Source: JALORV01 sp035498175
Lineage (GTDB): Bacteria; Pseudomonadota; Gammaproteobacteria; Burkholderiales; Burkholderiaceae_F
Direction of reading: 5' to 3'
NCBI GenBank assembly: GCA_035498175.1
Contig: DATKAJ010000109.1
Coordinates: 1 to 22,461, forward strand
DNA: 22,461 nucleotides
Shown here: piece after piece, positions 14,166 through 22,461 of the stretch
Position numbering within the stretch: the first letter of the stretch is position 1
How the letters are laid out: every line of letters starts with the position of its first letter
Notes under the pieces: model-generated
What the model was told of the DNA's origin: nothing
Seen by the model: only the letters and a program-made list of their open reading frames with translations
The model's database searches: none
Translations under genes and position numbers: made by a program

Positions 14166-14993
14166 ATGGCCCGCAGATGTCGGCTTGAACCCGGGTGGGC
14201 TCGCTTCGGGCTCTTGGTGTGCGCGCTGCTGCTGGGCGCGTGTACGACGACCACCGTGACACGCACCAACGGCGAGGTGGTCACGACGCAGAAGAACGAC
14301 CCGGCGAGCAACGCGGCGAGCGCGCGCAACCGGGCGCGGGCCCGTGTCGAGCTCGCCGCGGGGTACTACCGCAACGGACAGATGTCGTTCGCGCTGGAAG
14401 AGGCGCGACGCGCGGTGCAGATCGATCCGTCAATGGCCGATGGCTACGGCCTGCTCGGACTGATCTACATGGACATCGACGATCGGCGCGCGGCCGAGGA
14501 AAACTTCCAGCGCGCGCTCCAGCTCGACGGCAGCAATCCCGACCTGAACAACAACTACGGCTGGTTCCTGTGCCAGACCGGGCGCGAGCGCGAGTCGATC
14601 AGCTACTTTCAGCGGGCCCTGCGCGATCCGCTGTACGCCACGCCCGCGCGTGCGAACCTCAGTGCGGGCGTCTGCCAGATGCGGATCAAGGACTATGCCG
14701 GCGCCGAGCCGTTCCTGCGCCGCTCGTTCGAATTGGATGCCGCCAACCCGACCACGAAGTACGAGCTGACGCGGATGTATCTTGCGACCGGCCAGACCGA
14801 CCGGGCCGCGTTCTACTACGGCCTGCTGGCGAAGTCGACCGATGCGTCGGCCGAAACGCTGTGGCTGGGTCTGCGTGTCGCGCGCGCGCAGGGCGACCTG
14901 CGCACCGAGACGCGGCTGGCCTCGGAGCTGCGCACGCGCTTTCCGACCTCGAAGGAAGCGACGCTGCTTGCGCGCGGAGCGTTCGATGAGTGA
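14166..14993 (+). CDS. pilW: Type IV pilus biogenesis/stability lipoprotein PilW (PilF)
   Basis: This outer-membrane lipoprotein is needed for secretin assembly and stability of type IV pili. It has 275 residues. The signal peptide ends in the lipobox LGAC with lipidated Cys26, followed by several TPR units across about 55-265. One of these reads GYGLLGLIYMDIDDRRAAEENFQRAL (described by its helix pair). The segment NNNYGWFLCQTGRERESI is characteristic of the PilF/PilW family. GGAGG lies 9 bases before the ATG at 14166. An earlier in-frame ATG at 14121 lies inside rlmN and would spoil the signal peptide. The last 8 bases overlap rodZ. Position after rlmN and before rodZ is the usual order. Confidence 0.92.
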   Translation: MARRCRLEPGWARFGLLVCALLLGACTTTTVTRTNGEVVTTQKNDPASNAASARNRARARVELAAGYYRNGQMSFALEEARRAVQIDPSMADGYGLLGLIYMDIDDRRAAEENFQRALQLDGSNPDLNNNYGWFLCQTGRERESISYFQRALRDPLYATPARANLSAGVCQMRIKDYAGAEPFLRRSFELDAANPTTKYELTRMYLATGQTDRAAFYYGLLAKSTDASAETLWLGLRVARAQGDLRTETRLASELRTRFPTSKEATLLARGAFDE

Positions 14994-15839
14994 GGACGCT
15001 GGAACAGTGGATCCTGTGCCGCCGGAGGCACCGATCGAGGCGCCGCCGGGCGCGTTCGGCGCGCGGCTGAAATGGGAGCGCGAACGCGCCGGCCTGACAG
15101 TGTCCGACGTCGCGGGCCGGCTGCGGCTGCACGTGAACCAGGTGCGTGCGCTTGAGCAGGAATCGCTCGGGGCACTGCCTGAGGCCGCGTATGTCCGCGG
15201 GTTCGTCCGCGGCTATGCACGGTTGCTGGGCATCGATCCGGCACCGGTGCTCGAGGACCTCACTGCCAAGATGAGTCCACCGACGGCATCGGTCGTCGAT
15301 GGCATCGCCCGGCAGCGCGACTATTCGCCGGTGCGCGAGGCGGCGCGCGAGCAGACCTCGCGCCGGCTCGTCATCTTCGGCGCGGTGCTGCTGCTGATCG
15401 TGCTCGGTGCCCTGGGGTGGTACGCGACGCGGGAGCGGCCGGCTGCACCCGCGACGGCAAAACAGCTTTCGCCGCCTGAACCGGTGGTGGCTGTGACGCC
15501 TGTGCCGGCCCCAGTGCCCGCCGAAGCCGCGGTGCCGGCCGCATCCGCGGTTCCGGCGGCAGCGCCGGCCGCAGAGCCGCAGCAGATCGACGCATTGCCG
15601 CCATCACCGACGCTGAAGCTGCATTTCAGCGGCAACTCGTGGGCGGAGGTCAAGGACGCAGAGGGCAAGGTGCTTTACTCGCAGCACAACGCGGCGGGCG
15701 CCGAGGCTGTGATCGAAGGCACGCCGCCCCTTTACGTTGTCATCGGCGACACCACCAAGACGGCGGTGGAGGTCCGTGGCGAGCCCTTCGATCTCGCGCC
15801 GCATACGCGTCAGAACGTCGCGCGGTTCACCGTCAACTG

Positions 15840-15840
<1 letters not shown>
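14986..15840 (+). CDS. rodZ: Cytoskeleton/cell-shape protein RodZ
   Basis: RodZ is a bitopic inner-membrane protein that links MreB filaments to the elongation machinery. Its 284 residues follow the family plan: a cytoplasmic Xre-like helix-turn-helix at about 24-92 (GARLKWERERAGLTVSDVAG, then RGYARLLGIDP), a membrane helix at about 127-147, and a Pro/Ala-rich periplasmic linker at about 152-206. A C-terminal DUF4115 domain from about 208 includes LKLHFSGNSWAEVKDAEG. I chose the ATG at 14986, overlapping the end of pilW by 8 bases, because upstream starts lie deep inside pilW. The linker DNA is repetitive (GCCGGCC/CCGCGG runs) but no more than its composition implies. Its TGA overlaps the ispG ATG. 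Confidence 0.93.
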
Positions 15841-17129
<1,289 letters not shown>

Positions 17130-17152
17130 CCGGCTTCGGAACAAGCGCTTAG

Positions 17153-18475
17153 ATGGCAAAGGCGAAGATCGCCGCGGTGCGCGGCATGAACGACTTGCTG
17201 CCGGCGGATGCTCCGCTATGGGAGTGGTTCGAGGCGCGCGTGAGCGACTGGCTGCGCAGCTACGGCTACCAGCAGATCCGCACGCCGATCGTCGAGTACA
17301 CCGAGCTCTTCGTGAAGGGCATCGGCGAAGTGACCGACATCGTCGAAAAGGAGATGTACTCGTTCGAGGACAAGCTCAACGGCGAGCATCTGACGCTGCG
17401 GCCGGAATTCACCGCGGGCGTAGTCCGCGCGATCGTCGAGCACAACCTGACGTACGAGGCGCCGCGCCGGGTCTGGTCGATGGGGCCGGTATTCCGACAC
17501 GAGCGGCCGCAGCGGGGACGTTATCGGCAGTTCTATCAGGTGAACGTCGAAGCGGTCGGCTTCGCTGGTCCGGACATCGACGCCGAACTGATCGTGATGC
17601 TGGCGCGGCTGTGGAAGATCCTCGGCGTCGATCGCATAGGTCGCGTCAGGCTCGAGCTCAACTGCCTGGGTCAGGCTGACGAACGCGCGCGGCACCGGGC
17701 TGACCTGATTGCCTATTTTTCGCGGCACGAGGCGCAGCTCGACGCCGACGCGAAGCGCCGGCTCCACACTAATCCATTGCGCATTCTTGATAGCAAGAAT
17801 CCCGCGCTGGCTGACGTTGTCGCAGGCGCACCCCGCATCACCGACTATCTGGGCGATGCCTCGCGCGCCCACTTCGAGGGTCTGCAGGCGCTGCTGCACG
17901 CGGCCGGAGTCGAGTTCGCGATCAATCCACGCATGGTGCGCGGGCTCGACTACTACGCGCTCACCGTGTTCGAGTGGATCACCGACGCGCTTGGTGCCCA
18001 GGGCACGATCTGCGGCGGCGGCCGCTATGACCCGCTGATCGAGCGCATGGGCGGCAAGCCGACGCCCGGCATCGGCTTCGGCATGGGCATCGAGCGCGTC
18101 ATCGAACTGCTGCGCGAGGCCGGCACGGTCGAAGGCGCGGCCGCCACCGACGTCTACGTGCTGCACCAGGGTGGAACGACGCAAACGGCCGCATTCCTGC
18201 TGGCCGAGCGGCTGCGCGACGCCGGGCTCGATGCGATCCTGCATGCGGGCGAGGCGAGCCTGAAGTCGCAGATGAAGAAGGCGGACGCGAGCGGCGCCGA
18301 ATTCGCGGTGATCGTGGGCGAGGCGGAAGCGAAGCAGCGCGCCGCGGCGGTCAAGGCGCTGCGGCCCGATGCCGGCGAAGCCTTCGCGGAGCAGCGTATC
18401 GTGCCGCTCGACCAGATTCCGGACGCGCTCGTCGAGGCGCTGAGCCGCAACGACGACGATAACGACCACGACTAG
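17153..18475 (+). CDS. hisS: Histidine--tRNA ligase
   Basis: This homodimeric class II synthetase charges tRNA-His. The 440-residue protein starts with KIAAVRGMNDLLP. Motif 1 and its following segment include IRTPIVEYTELFVKGIGE. Motif 2 is FRHERPQRGRYRQFYQ. The two histidine-specific signatures are RGLDYYALTVFEW and GTICGGGRYDPLIE, and motif 3 is GIGFGMGIERVI. A C-terminal anticodon-binding domain covers about 335-430. These signatures separate a true HisRS from the HisZ paralogue. There is no strong ribosome binding site. yfgM follows 14 bases after the stop, as in other beta- and gammaproteobacteria. Confidence 0.97.
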   Translation: MAKAKIAAVRGMNDLLPADAPLWEWFEARVSDWLRSYGYQQIRTPIVEYTELFVKGIGEVTDIVEKEMYSFEDKLNGEHLTLRPEFTAGVVRAIVEHNLTYEAPRRVWSMGPVFRHERPQRGRYRQFYQVNVEAVGFAGPDIDAELIVMLARLWKILGVDRIGRVRLELNCLGQADERARHRADLIAYFSRHEAQLDADAKRRLHTNPLRILDSKNPALADVVAGAPRITDYLGDASRAHFEGLQALLHAAGVEFAINPRMVRGLDYYALTVFEWITDALGAQGTICGGGRYDPLIERMGGKPTPGIGFGMGIERVIELLREAGTVEGAAATDVYVLHQGGTTQTAAFLLAERLRDAGLDAILHAGEASLKSQMKKADASGAEFAVIVGEAEAKQRAAAVKALRPDAGEAFAEQRIVPLDQIPDALVEALSRNDDDNDHD

Positions 18476-18489
18476 GTATTCAGGAAGCC

Positions 18490-19128
18490 ATGGCTTACGA
18501 CCTCGAAGAACAGGAACAGCTGGCCCAACTCAGGGCCTGGTGGCAGAAGTACGGCAACCCCATCCTCACGGGCGTCACGGTGGTCCTGCTGGGTTTCGCC
18601 GCGTTCAACGGCTGGCGCTGGTATGAGCGCGAGCAGGCGAAGACGGCGGCCGGCATCTACGGGCAGCTGGAACAGGCCGTCGAGGCGCGCGACGCCGCCA
18701 AGGTGCAGACGCTGGCGGCGTCGATCCAGGAGCACTACGGGCGCACGGTGTACGCGGCGATCGCCGCGCTGCAGGCCGCCAAAGTCAACGCCGACATGGG
18801 GGACCTCGGCAAGTCCGCCGAGCAGCTGCGCTGGGTCATCGACAAGTCCGGCCACGATGAGCTGGCGATGATTGCGCGCGTACGGCTCGCCGGCGTGCTG
18901 CTCGACCAGAAGAAGTACGACGACGCGCTGCAGGCACTCAACTTCGAGGTGCCACCTGCCTACCTGCCGACCGTGCTGGACCGGCGGGGCGACGTGCTGG
19001 TCGCGCAGAACAAGACGGAGGAAGCGCGCGCTGCGTATCGCGACGCGCTGGCCAAGGCGGAACCCCAGCACCCGCTGCGCGCGGTCATCCAGCTCAAGCT
19101 CGACGCGCTGCCAGCCGCCGCGTCCTGA
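18490..19128 (+). CDS. yfgM: YfgM-family membrane-anchored TPR protein
   Basis: The 212-residue protein has a short cytoplasmic N-terminus (MAYDLEEQEQLAQLRAWW), one membrane helix at about 23-42 and a periplasmic TPR region rich in Ala. This is the YfgM/TPR-21 plan. In E. coli, YfgM associates with the SecYEG translocon and PpiD and assists periplasmic chaperone networks. AGGA sits 5 bases before the ATG. It lies between hisS and bamB, the conserved position, which fits a role in delivering outer-membrane proteins to the BAM machinery. The function is inferred from the family; no catalytic motif exists to test it. Confidence 0.88.
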   Translation: MAYDLEEQEQLAQLRAWWQKYGNPILTGVTVVLLGFAAFNGWRWYEREQAKTAAGIYGQLEQAVEARDAAKVQTLAASIQEHYGRTVYAAIAALQAAKVNADMGDLGKSAEQLRWVIDKSGHDELAMIARVRLAGVLLDQKKYDDALQALNFEVPPAYLPTVLDRRGDVLVAQNKTEEARAAYRDALAKAEPQHPLRAVIQLKLDALPAAAS

Positions 19129-19147
19129 TCGTCTGAGCACGCATCCC

Positions 19148-20311
19148 ATGTGCATCACACGCTTGGGGACCGCGACTGTGCTAGCTGCCGCGGTGCTGCT
19201 GGGCGGCTGCTCCTCAATGCCCTCGTGGATGCCGTCCTGGCTCGGCGGCTCTTCGAGCAAGTCGGTCGAACCGGCGCCGCTACCCCAGTTTTCGCCGTCG
19301 CTCGAGCCGCGCGTCGCCTGGCGTGCCAGCGTCGGCTCCGCGCGCGGCGCGGTGCTGCAACCGGCCGTGCTCGAGAACGCCATCTACGTGGCTGCCGGCA
19401 ACGGGACTGTCATGCGCCTCGGACCGGGCGGCGAGACGGTCTGGCGCACCGACCTGAACCTCGCGATCTCCGGCGGCGTCGGCAGTGACGGCTTCGTCGT
19501 CGCGGTCGGCAGCCCGCGCGGCGACGTGGTTGCGCTCGGCGCCGACGGCAAGGAACTCTGGCGCGCTCAGGTCGGCGCGGCAGTGCAGGCGCCGCCGCTG
19601 GTCGGGCGTGGCCTCGTGATCGTGCGCGGCTCGGACTACCGCGTCACGGCGTTCGACGCAAACAACGGGCGCAAGCGCTGGAACTACCAGCGCACGGTGC
19701 CACCGCTGACGCTGAACGCAGCGAGCGAGATGGCGTTCGCGGGTGACTTCGTTGCGGTCGGCTACCCCAGCGGCCGGCTGGTCATGCTGGCGATTGGAAA
19801 CGGCACGGTGCGCTGGGACGCGCCGGTCGCCGAGCCGCGCGGCGCGACCGAGGTGGAGCGGCTCGTCGACGTGCTTGGAGCACCACGCCTGATCGCGAGC
19901 GAGGTCTGCGCGGCCGCCTATCAGGGGCGCGTCGCCTGCTTCGAGGTCGTCAACGGCAATCTGCGCTGGGCACGCGAGTTCCCGGCGGGTGCAGGCGTCG
20001 GCGCCGATACGCGGCGCGTCTACGGCGTTGACGTGAAGTCGAACGTGGTCGCGTTTTCCGCCGAGAGCGGGACCAACGCCTGGCGCCAGGAGAAGCTGCT
20101 GAACCGCGACCTCACGACCCCGCTCGCGCTGCGGCGTGCGGTCCTGGTCGGCGATTACGCCGGCTACCTGCATTTCCTGTCGCCTGACGACGGCGGCTTC
20201 CTGGCGCGTGTCGCGCTCGGCAGCGAAATCAACGCCACGCCACGCGCCTTTGGCGGCGGCGCGATCGTCCAGACCAAGGATGGGAGCGTTGCGCTGGTAA
20301 CAGTCGAGTAG
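19148..20311 (+). CDS. bamB: Outer-membrane assembly lipoprotein BamB
   Basis: BamB is the beta-propeller lipoprotein of the BAM complex, which folds beta-barrel proteins into the outer membrane. The 387-residue product has a signal peptide ending in lipobox LGGC with lipidated Cys21, then a Ser/Pro-rich stretch. About seven or eight PQQ-like propeller repeats follow, with recurring units such as AAGNGTVMRLGPGGETVWRTDL and the similar ALGADGKELWRAQVG. I chose the ATG at 19148 because it gives a proper signal peptide; the frame is open upstream inside yfgM but without meaning. It lies 19 bases after yfgM and 16 before der, the typical hisS-yfgM-bamB-der order. Confidence 0.94.
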   Translation: MCITRLGTATVLAAAVLLGGCSSMPSWMPSWLGGSSSKSVEPAPLPQFSPSLEPRVAWRASVGSARGAVLQPAVLENAIYVAAGNGTVMRLGPGGETVWRTDLNLAISGGVGSDGFVVAVGSPRGDVVALGADGKELWRAQVGAAVQAPPLVGRGLVIVRGSDYRVTAFDANNGRKRWNYQRTVPPLTLNAASEMAFAGDFVAVGYPSGRLVMLAIGNGTVRWDAPVAEPRGATEVERLVDVLGAPRLIASEVCAAAYQGRVACFEVVNGNLRWAREFPAGAGVGADTRRVYGVDVKSNVVAFSAESGTNAWRQEKLLNRDLTTPLALRRAVLVGDYAGYLHFLSPDDGGFLARVALGSEINATPRAFGGGAIVQTKDGSVALVTVE

Positions 20312-20327
20312 GTCGGCCGAGCGTCCG

Positions 20328-21662
20328 ATGAAGCCGGTCATCGCCATCGTCGGTCGCCCGAACGTCGGCAAGTCGACGCTCTTCAATCGCCTGACGCGCT
20401 CGCGTGCCGCGCTGGTGGCGGACTTCCCCGGGCTCACGCGCGACCGTCACTACGGCGACGGGCGGGTCGGGCCGTGCGAATACATCGCCATCGACACCGG
20501 CGGGTTCGAGCCGCTGCACGCCGAAGGAATCGCGCGCGCGATGGCCGCGCAGGCGGAGCAGGCGATCGCCGAGAGCGACGCCGTGCTGTTCGTGCTCGAC
20601 GCGCGCGAAGGCCTGACCGCGCAGGACCGCAGGATCGGTGAGCGGCTGCGCATCGCCGGCCGGCCGGTGCTGCTCGCCGTCAACAAGGCCGAGGGTCTGC
20701 CGCCCGAGGCGACGGCGGAGTTCCACGAACTTGGGCTCGGCGAGCCGTGGCCGATCTCTGCCGCACACGGCGACGGTGTGCGCGAGCTGATGGACGCTGC
20801 GCTCGAACCGTTTGCCGAACGCGCCGCGGCGACCGAGGAGGCTGCCGCCGAAAGCGGCGGCCGCAGGGTGCGCGTGGCGGTGGTCGGCCGACCGAACGTG
20901 GGCAAGTCGACGCTGATCAACGCGCTGCTCGGCGAGGAGCGCCTGATTGCCTACGACGAGCCCGGCACGACGCGCGACGCGATCGAAGTCGAGTTCGAAT
21001 ACGACGGCCGGCCGTACACGTTGGTCGACACCGCGGGCCTGCGCCGTCGCGGCAAGGTCTTCGAGGCCGTCGAAAAGTTCTCTGTGGTGAAAACCCTGCA
21101 GGCGATCGCAGACGCAAATGTCGTCGTGCTGCTGCTCGACGCGAGCAGCGAGGTTGCCGACCAGGATGCGCATATCGCCGGCTACGTGCTGGAGAATGGC
21201 CGCGCGCTGGTCGTCGCGGTCAACAAGTGGGATGGCCTCGAGACGTACCAACGCGACCGCATCCGCCGCGAGATCGACCGCAAGCTGCACTTCCTGCGGT
21301 GGGCGCGGGTCCACACGATCTCGGCGCTGCAACGGACGGGGTTGTCGGCGGTGATGCGCTCGGTTTCGGAGGCCCACGCTGCCGCCTTTGCGAAGCTGCC
21401 GACGCCGCGACTGACACGCGCGCTGCAGGCTGCAGTGGCCAGGCAGATGCCGCCGCGCGCGGGCCCGCTGCGACCCAAGCTGCGCTACGCGCACCAGGGC
21501 GGGATGAACCCGCCGGTCATCGTGATTCATGGCAATGCGCTGCACCACGTCTCCGACAGCTACCGGCGCTACCTGGAGGGGCGGTTCAGGGATGAATTCG
21601 GGCTCGAAGGCACCCCGCTGCGCGTCGAATTCCGCTCCGGCCGCAATCCCTTTGTCGCCTGA
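20328..21662 (+). CDS. der: Ribosome-associated GTPase Der (EngA)
   Basis: Der is an essential GTPase for 50S subunit maturation and is unusual in having two GTPase domains in tandem. Both P-loops are visible: GRPNVGKST at residues 9-17 and again from residue 187. G3 motifs are DTGGF and DTAGL, and G4 motifs are NKAE and NKWD. A KH-like C-terminal domain spans about 355-444 and ends with the family segment PLRVEFRSGRNPF. The 444-residue length is normal. There is no evident ribosome binding site before the ATG. A 137-base gap with a promoter separates it from hfq. Confidence 0.97.
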   Translation: MKPVIAIVGRPNVGKSTLFNRLTRSRAALVADFPGLTRDRHYGDGRVGPCEYIAIDTGGFEPLHAEGIARAMAAQAEQAIAESDAVLFVLDAREGLTAQDRRIGERLRIAGRPVLLAVNKAEGLPPEATAEFHELGLGEPWPISAAHGDGVRELMDAALEPFAERAAATEEAAAESGGRRVRVAVVGRPNVGKSTLINALLGEERLIAYDEPGTTRDAIEVEFEYDGRPYTLVDTAGLRRRGKVFEAVEKFSVVKTLQAIADANVVVLLLDASSEVADQDAHIAGYVLENGRALVVAVNKWDGLETYQRDRIRREIDRKLHFLRWARVHTISALQRTGLSAVMRSVSEAHAAAFAKLPTPRLTRALQAAVARQMPPRAGPLRPKLRYAHQGGMNPPVIVIHGNALHHVSDSYRRYLEGRFRDEFGLEGTPLRVEFRSGRNPFVA

Positions 21663-21671
21663 GGGCGTTTG

Positions 21672-21708
21672 TTGGCGACGGCCCGTGTTTTGCTTTACAT
21701 TGAAACGC
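21672..21708 (+). promoter_or_regulatory. Candidate sigma-70 promoter for hfq
   Basis: TTGGCG (21672-21677, 4 of 6) and TACATT (21696-21701, 4 of 6) are 18 bases apart, inside a locally AT-richer stretch just after the der stop. The start site is expected near 21708, giving a leader of about 90 bases. The motif is modest, but the composition change and the position support a promoter. Confidence 0.45.
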
Positions 21709-21741
21709 ATGGCCCCGTCCCCATCTGCAGTTCCGCGACGG

Positions 21742-21788
21742 TCGGTTCCTCTCCCTGAACCGATGACAACAAGCGGCATTAAGCCGCT
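21742..21788 (+). promoter_or_regulatory. Two hairpins in the hfq leader
   Basis: TCGGTTC (21742-21748) pairs with GAACCGA (21757-21763) over an 8-base loop. AGCGGC (21772-21777) pairs with GCCGCT (21783-21788) over ATTAA. The second stem ends directly against the GGAG ribosome binding site (21789-21792). The single-stranded link between them (TGACAACA) is A-rich. E. coli Hfq represses its own message by binding the leader, so this may be a similar operator; that is inference. Confidence 0.4.
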
Positions 21789-21799
21789 GGAGCCAACCG

Positions 21800-22033
21800 A
21801 TGAGCAACAAAGGGCAACTACTACAAGACCCGTTTCTTAACGCGCTGCGCAAGGAACACATTCCCGTATCGATCTACCTGGTCAATGGCATCAAGCTGCA
21901 AGGCCAGATCGAATCCTTCGACCAGTACGTCGTGCTGCTCAGGAACACCGTGACCCAGATGGTCTACAAGCACGCGATTTCGACCGTGGTGCCGGCGCGT
22001 CCGGTGAACCTGGCCGCGGAGACCGAGTCCTGA
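21800..22033 (+). CDS. hfq: RNA chaperone Hfq
   Basis: Hfq forms a hexameric ring that pairs small RNAs with their target messages. The 77-residue protein carries Sm1 (VSIYLVNGIKLQGQIESFD) and Sm2 with the YKHAIS motif (Lys57, His58) that lines the proximal face. The Gln in LLQDPFLN also belongs to the RNA-binding surface. The C-terminal tail after the core is only about 10 residues (NLAAETES), much shorter than the E. coli tail, as is usual in betaproteobacteria. GGAG lies 7 bases before the ATG. Downstream, hflX begins at the very stop codon, the conserved hfq-hflX arrangement. Confidence 0.98.
   Translation: MSNKGQLLQDPFLNALRKEHIPVSIYLVNGIKLQGQIESFDQYVVLLRNTVTQMVYKHAISTVVPARPVNLAAETES
22018..22022 (+). 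promoter_or_regulatory. Ribosome binding site supporting the hflX CTG start
   Basis: GGAGA at the end of hfq is followed after 7 bases by CTG (22030), which overlaps the hfq stop. No ATG, GTG or TTG is available in the hflX frame near the conserved N-terminus, so this site decides the proposed start. Confidence 0.6.
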
Positions 22034-22461
22034 CAGTCTTCCAGGTCGAAGCTGGGCGCGTCGATCGCTCCGAGCGCGCGCTGCTGGTCAGCATTGCGCG
22101 GGGACGTCGCGACGATCCAGATGCCGCCGAAGAGATCGCCCAGCTCGCGGTTTCTGCAGGCATCGAGCCCGTCGGCCATCTGCATGTCCGGCGCGACCGG
22201 CCCGATCCGGCGCATTTTGTCGGCGCCGGCAAGGTCGAGGAACTCAAGGCGCTCGCCGAAGAGACACTGACGAATGTGGTCGTGTTCGATGACGAACTAT
22301 CGCCGCGGCATCAACGCGAGCTCGAGAACACGCTGGGCGAGCATGTACGCGTGCTGGACCGGACCGCGCTGATCCTGGATATCTTCGCGCAGCACGCCCA
22401 CACCGCAGAGGGAATGCTTCAGGTCGAACTGGCGCAGCTGGAATATCGGCTGCCGCGTCTC
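22030..22461 (+). CDS. hflX: GTPase HflX, N-terminal part (3' end outside window)
   Basis: HflX is a GTPase that binds 50S/70S particles and rescues stalled or heat-damaged ribosomes. The visible 144 codons cover the HflX N-terminal domain: SERALLVSIARG, PAHFVGAGKVEELK, VVFDDELSPRHQRELE, and the strongly conserved VLDRTALILDIFAQHAHTAEG followed by LQVELAQLEYRLPRL (two adjacent stretches). The GTP-binding domain lies beyond the window. The best start is CTG at 22030, overlapping the hfq TGA as CTGA and preceded at 7 bases by GGAGA. It gives TVFQVEAGRVDRSER, which aligns with the usual N-terminus. The next in-frame GTG, near 22275, is far too late. Family certain, start codon inferred. Confidence 0.9.
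   Translation, partial: MTVFQVEAGRVDRSERALLVSIARGRRDDPDAAEEIAQLAVSAGIEPVGHLHVRRDRPDPAHFVGAGKVEELKALAEETLTNVVVFDDELSPRHQRELENTLGEHVRVLDRTALILDIFAQHAHTAEGMLQVELAQLEYRLPRL

Noticed and set aside
15430..15600. Repetitive GCCGGCC/GCGGTGCCGG DNA in rodZ as a possible tandem repeat or recombination site
   Set aside because: It encodes the Pro/Ala-rich periplasmic linker expected in RodZ. No fixed repeat unit is maintained.
17783..17800. Perfect inverted repeat ATTCTTG-ATAG-CAAGAAT inside hisS, in a locally AT-rich spot
   Set aside because: It encodes ILDSKNP, a conserved HisRS segment, so the coding constraint explains it. The arms are short and no promoter or operator context is seen.
21672..21693. 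TTGGCG followed by TTTTGC before hfq as a sigma-54 promoter
   Set aside because: The GG and GC elements are about 17 bases apart rather than the required ~10, so the spacing rules out sigma-54.
21709..21840. Small upstream ORF overlapping the hfq start (43 codons from ATG 21709, or 25 codons from ATG 21763)
   Set aside because: There is no ribosome binding site for either start, no recognisable product, and it crosses the hfq hairpins. It is probably chance.

Overview
This window comes from a high-GC (mid-60s % by eye) proteobacterial chromosome, most likely a betaproteobacterium. The gene order supports this: thrS-infC-rpmI-rplT-pheS-pheT-ihfA-merR-tRNA-Pro-surE-pcm-nlpD-rpoS, then rlmD, then ndk-rlmN-pilW-rodZ-ispG-hisS-yfgM-bamB-der-hfq-hflX. 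The long (429-residue) IspG with a CPGC cluster and a short-tailed Hfq fit the same group. I cannot assign a genus. All 25 protein genes and the single tRNA lie on the + strand. They are packed tightly, with many ATGA stop/start overlaps, and the longest gap is 191 bases. I see no mobile element, CRISPR array, prophage or other accessory island.

Layout. (1) 1-6790 is the translation block: the 3' part of thrS, then infC (AUC start), rpmI, rplT, an intrinsic terminator or attenuator, pheS, pheT, ihfA and a small MerR-type regulator. (2) 6791-6965 is a tRNA-Pro(GGG) gene with its own promoter and terminator. (3) 6966-10250 is the stationary-phase and repair block surE-pcm-nlpD-rpoS. (4) 10276-12411 holds a PolB-type 3'-5' exonuclease and the 23S rRNA m5U methyltransferase rlmD. 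(5) 12412-21662 begins with a promoter and structured leader, then ndk, rlmN, pilW, rodZ, ispG, hisS, yfgM, bamB and der. These cover nucleotide balance, rRNA/tRNA methylation, type IV pili, cell shape, isoprenoid synthesis, tRNA charging and outer-membrane assembly. (6) 21663-22461 holds a separate promoter and leader, hfq, and the start of hflX, cut by the window end.

How the genes work together: the contents are core translation, ribosome maturation and envelope biogenesis, plus two global post-transcriptional or stationary-phase regulators (RpoS, Hfq) and a nucleoid protein (IHF-alpha).

This is an ordinary housekeeping region, and I found no convincing undescribed system. What deserves a second look is mostly at the level of expression control. 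Two genes appear to start at non-canonical codons (infC AUC, hflX CUG). Two genes (pheS, surE) start directly after terminator U-tracts. rpoS begins with four tandem ATG codons. IHF-alpha has an unusual N-terminal extension. Low-GC patches inside thrS and pheT sit where E. coli has internal promoters. The leaders of rpmI, ndk and hfq can fold, and the tRNA-Pro T-stem carries an A-C mismatch.
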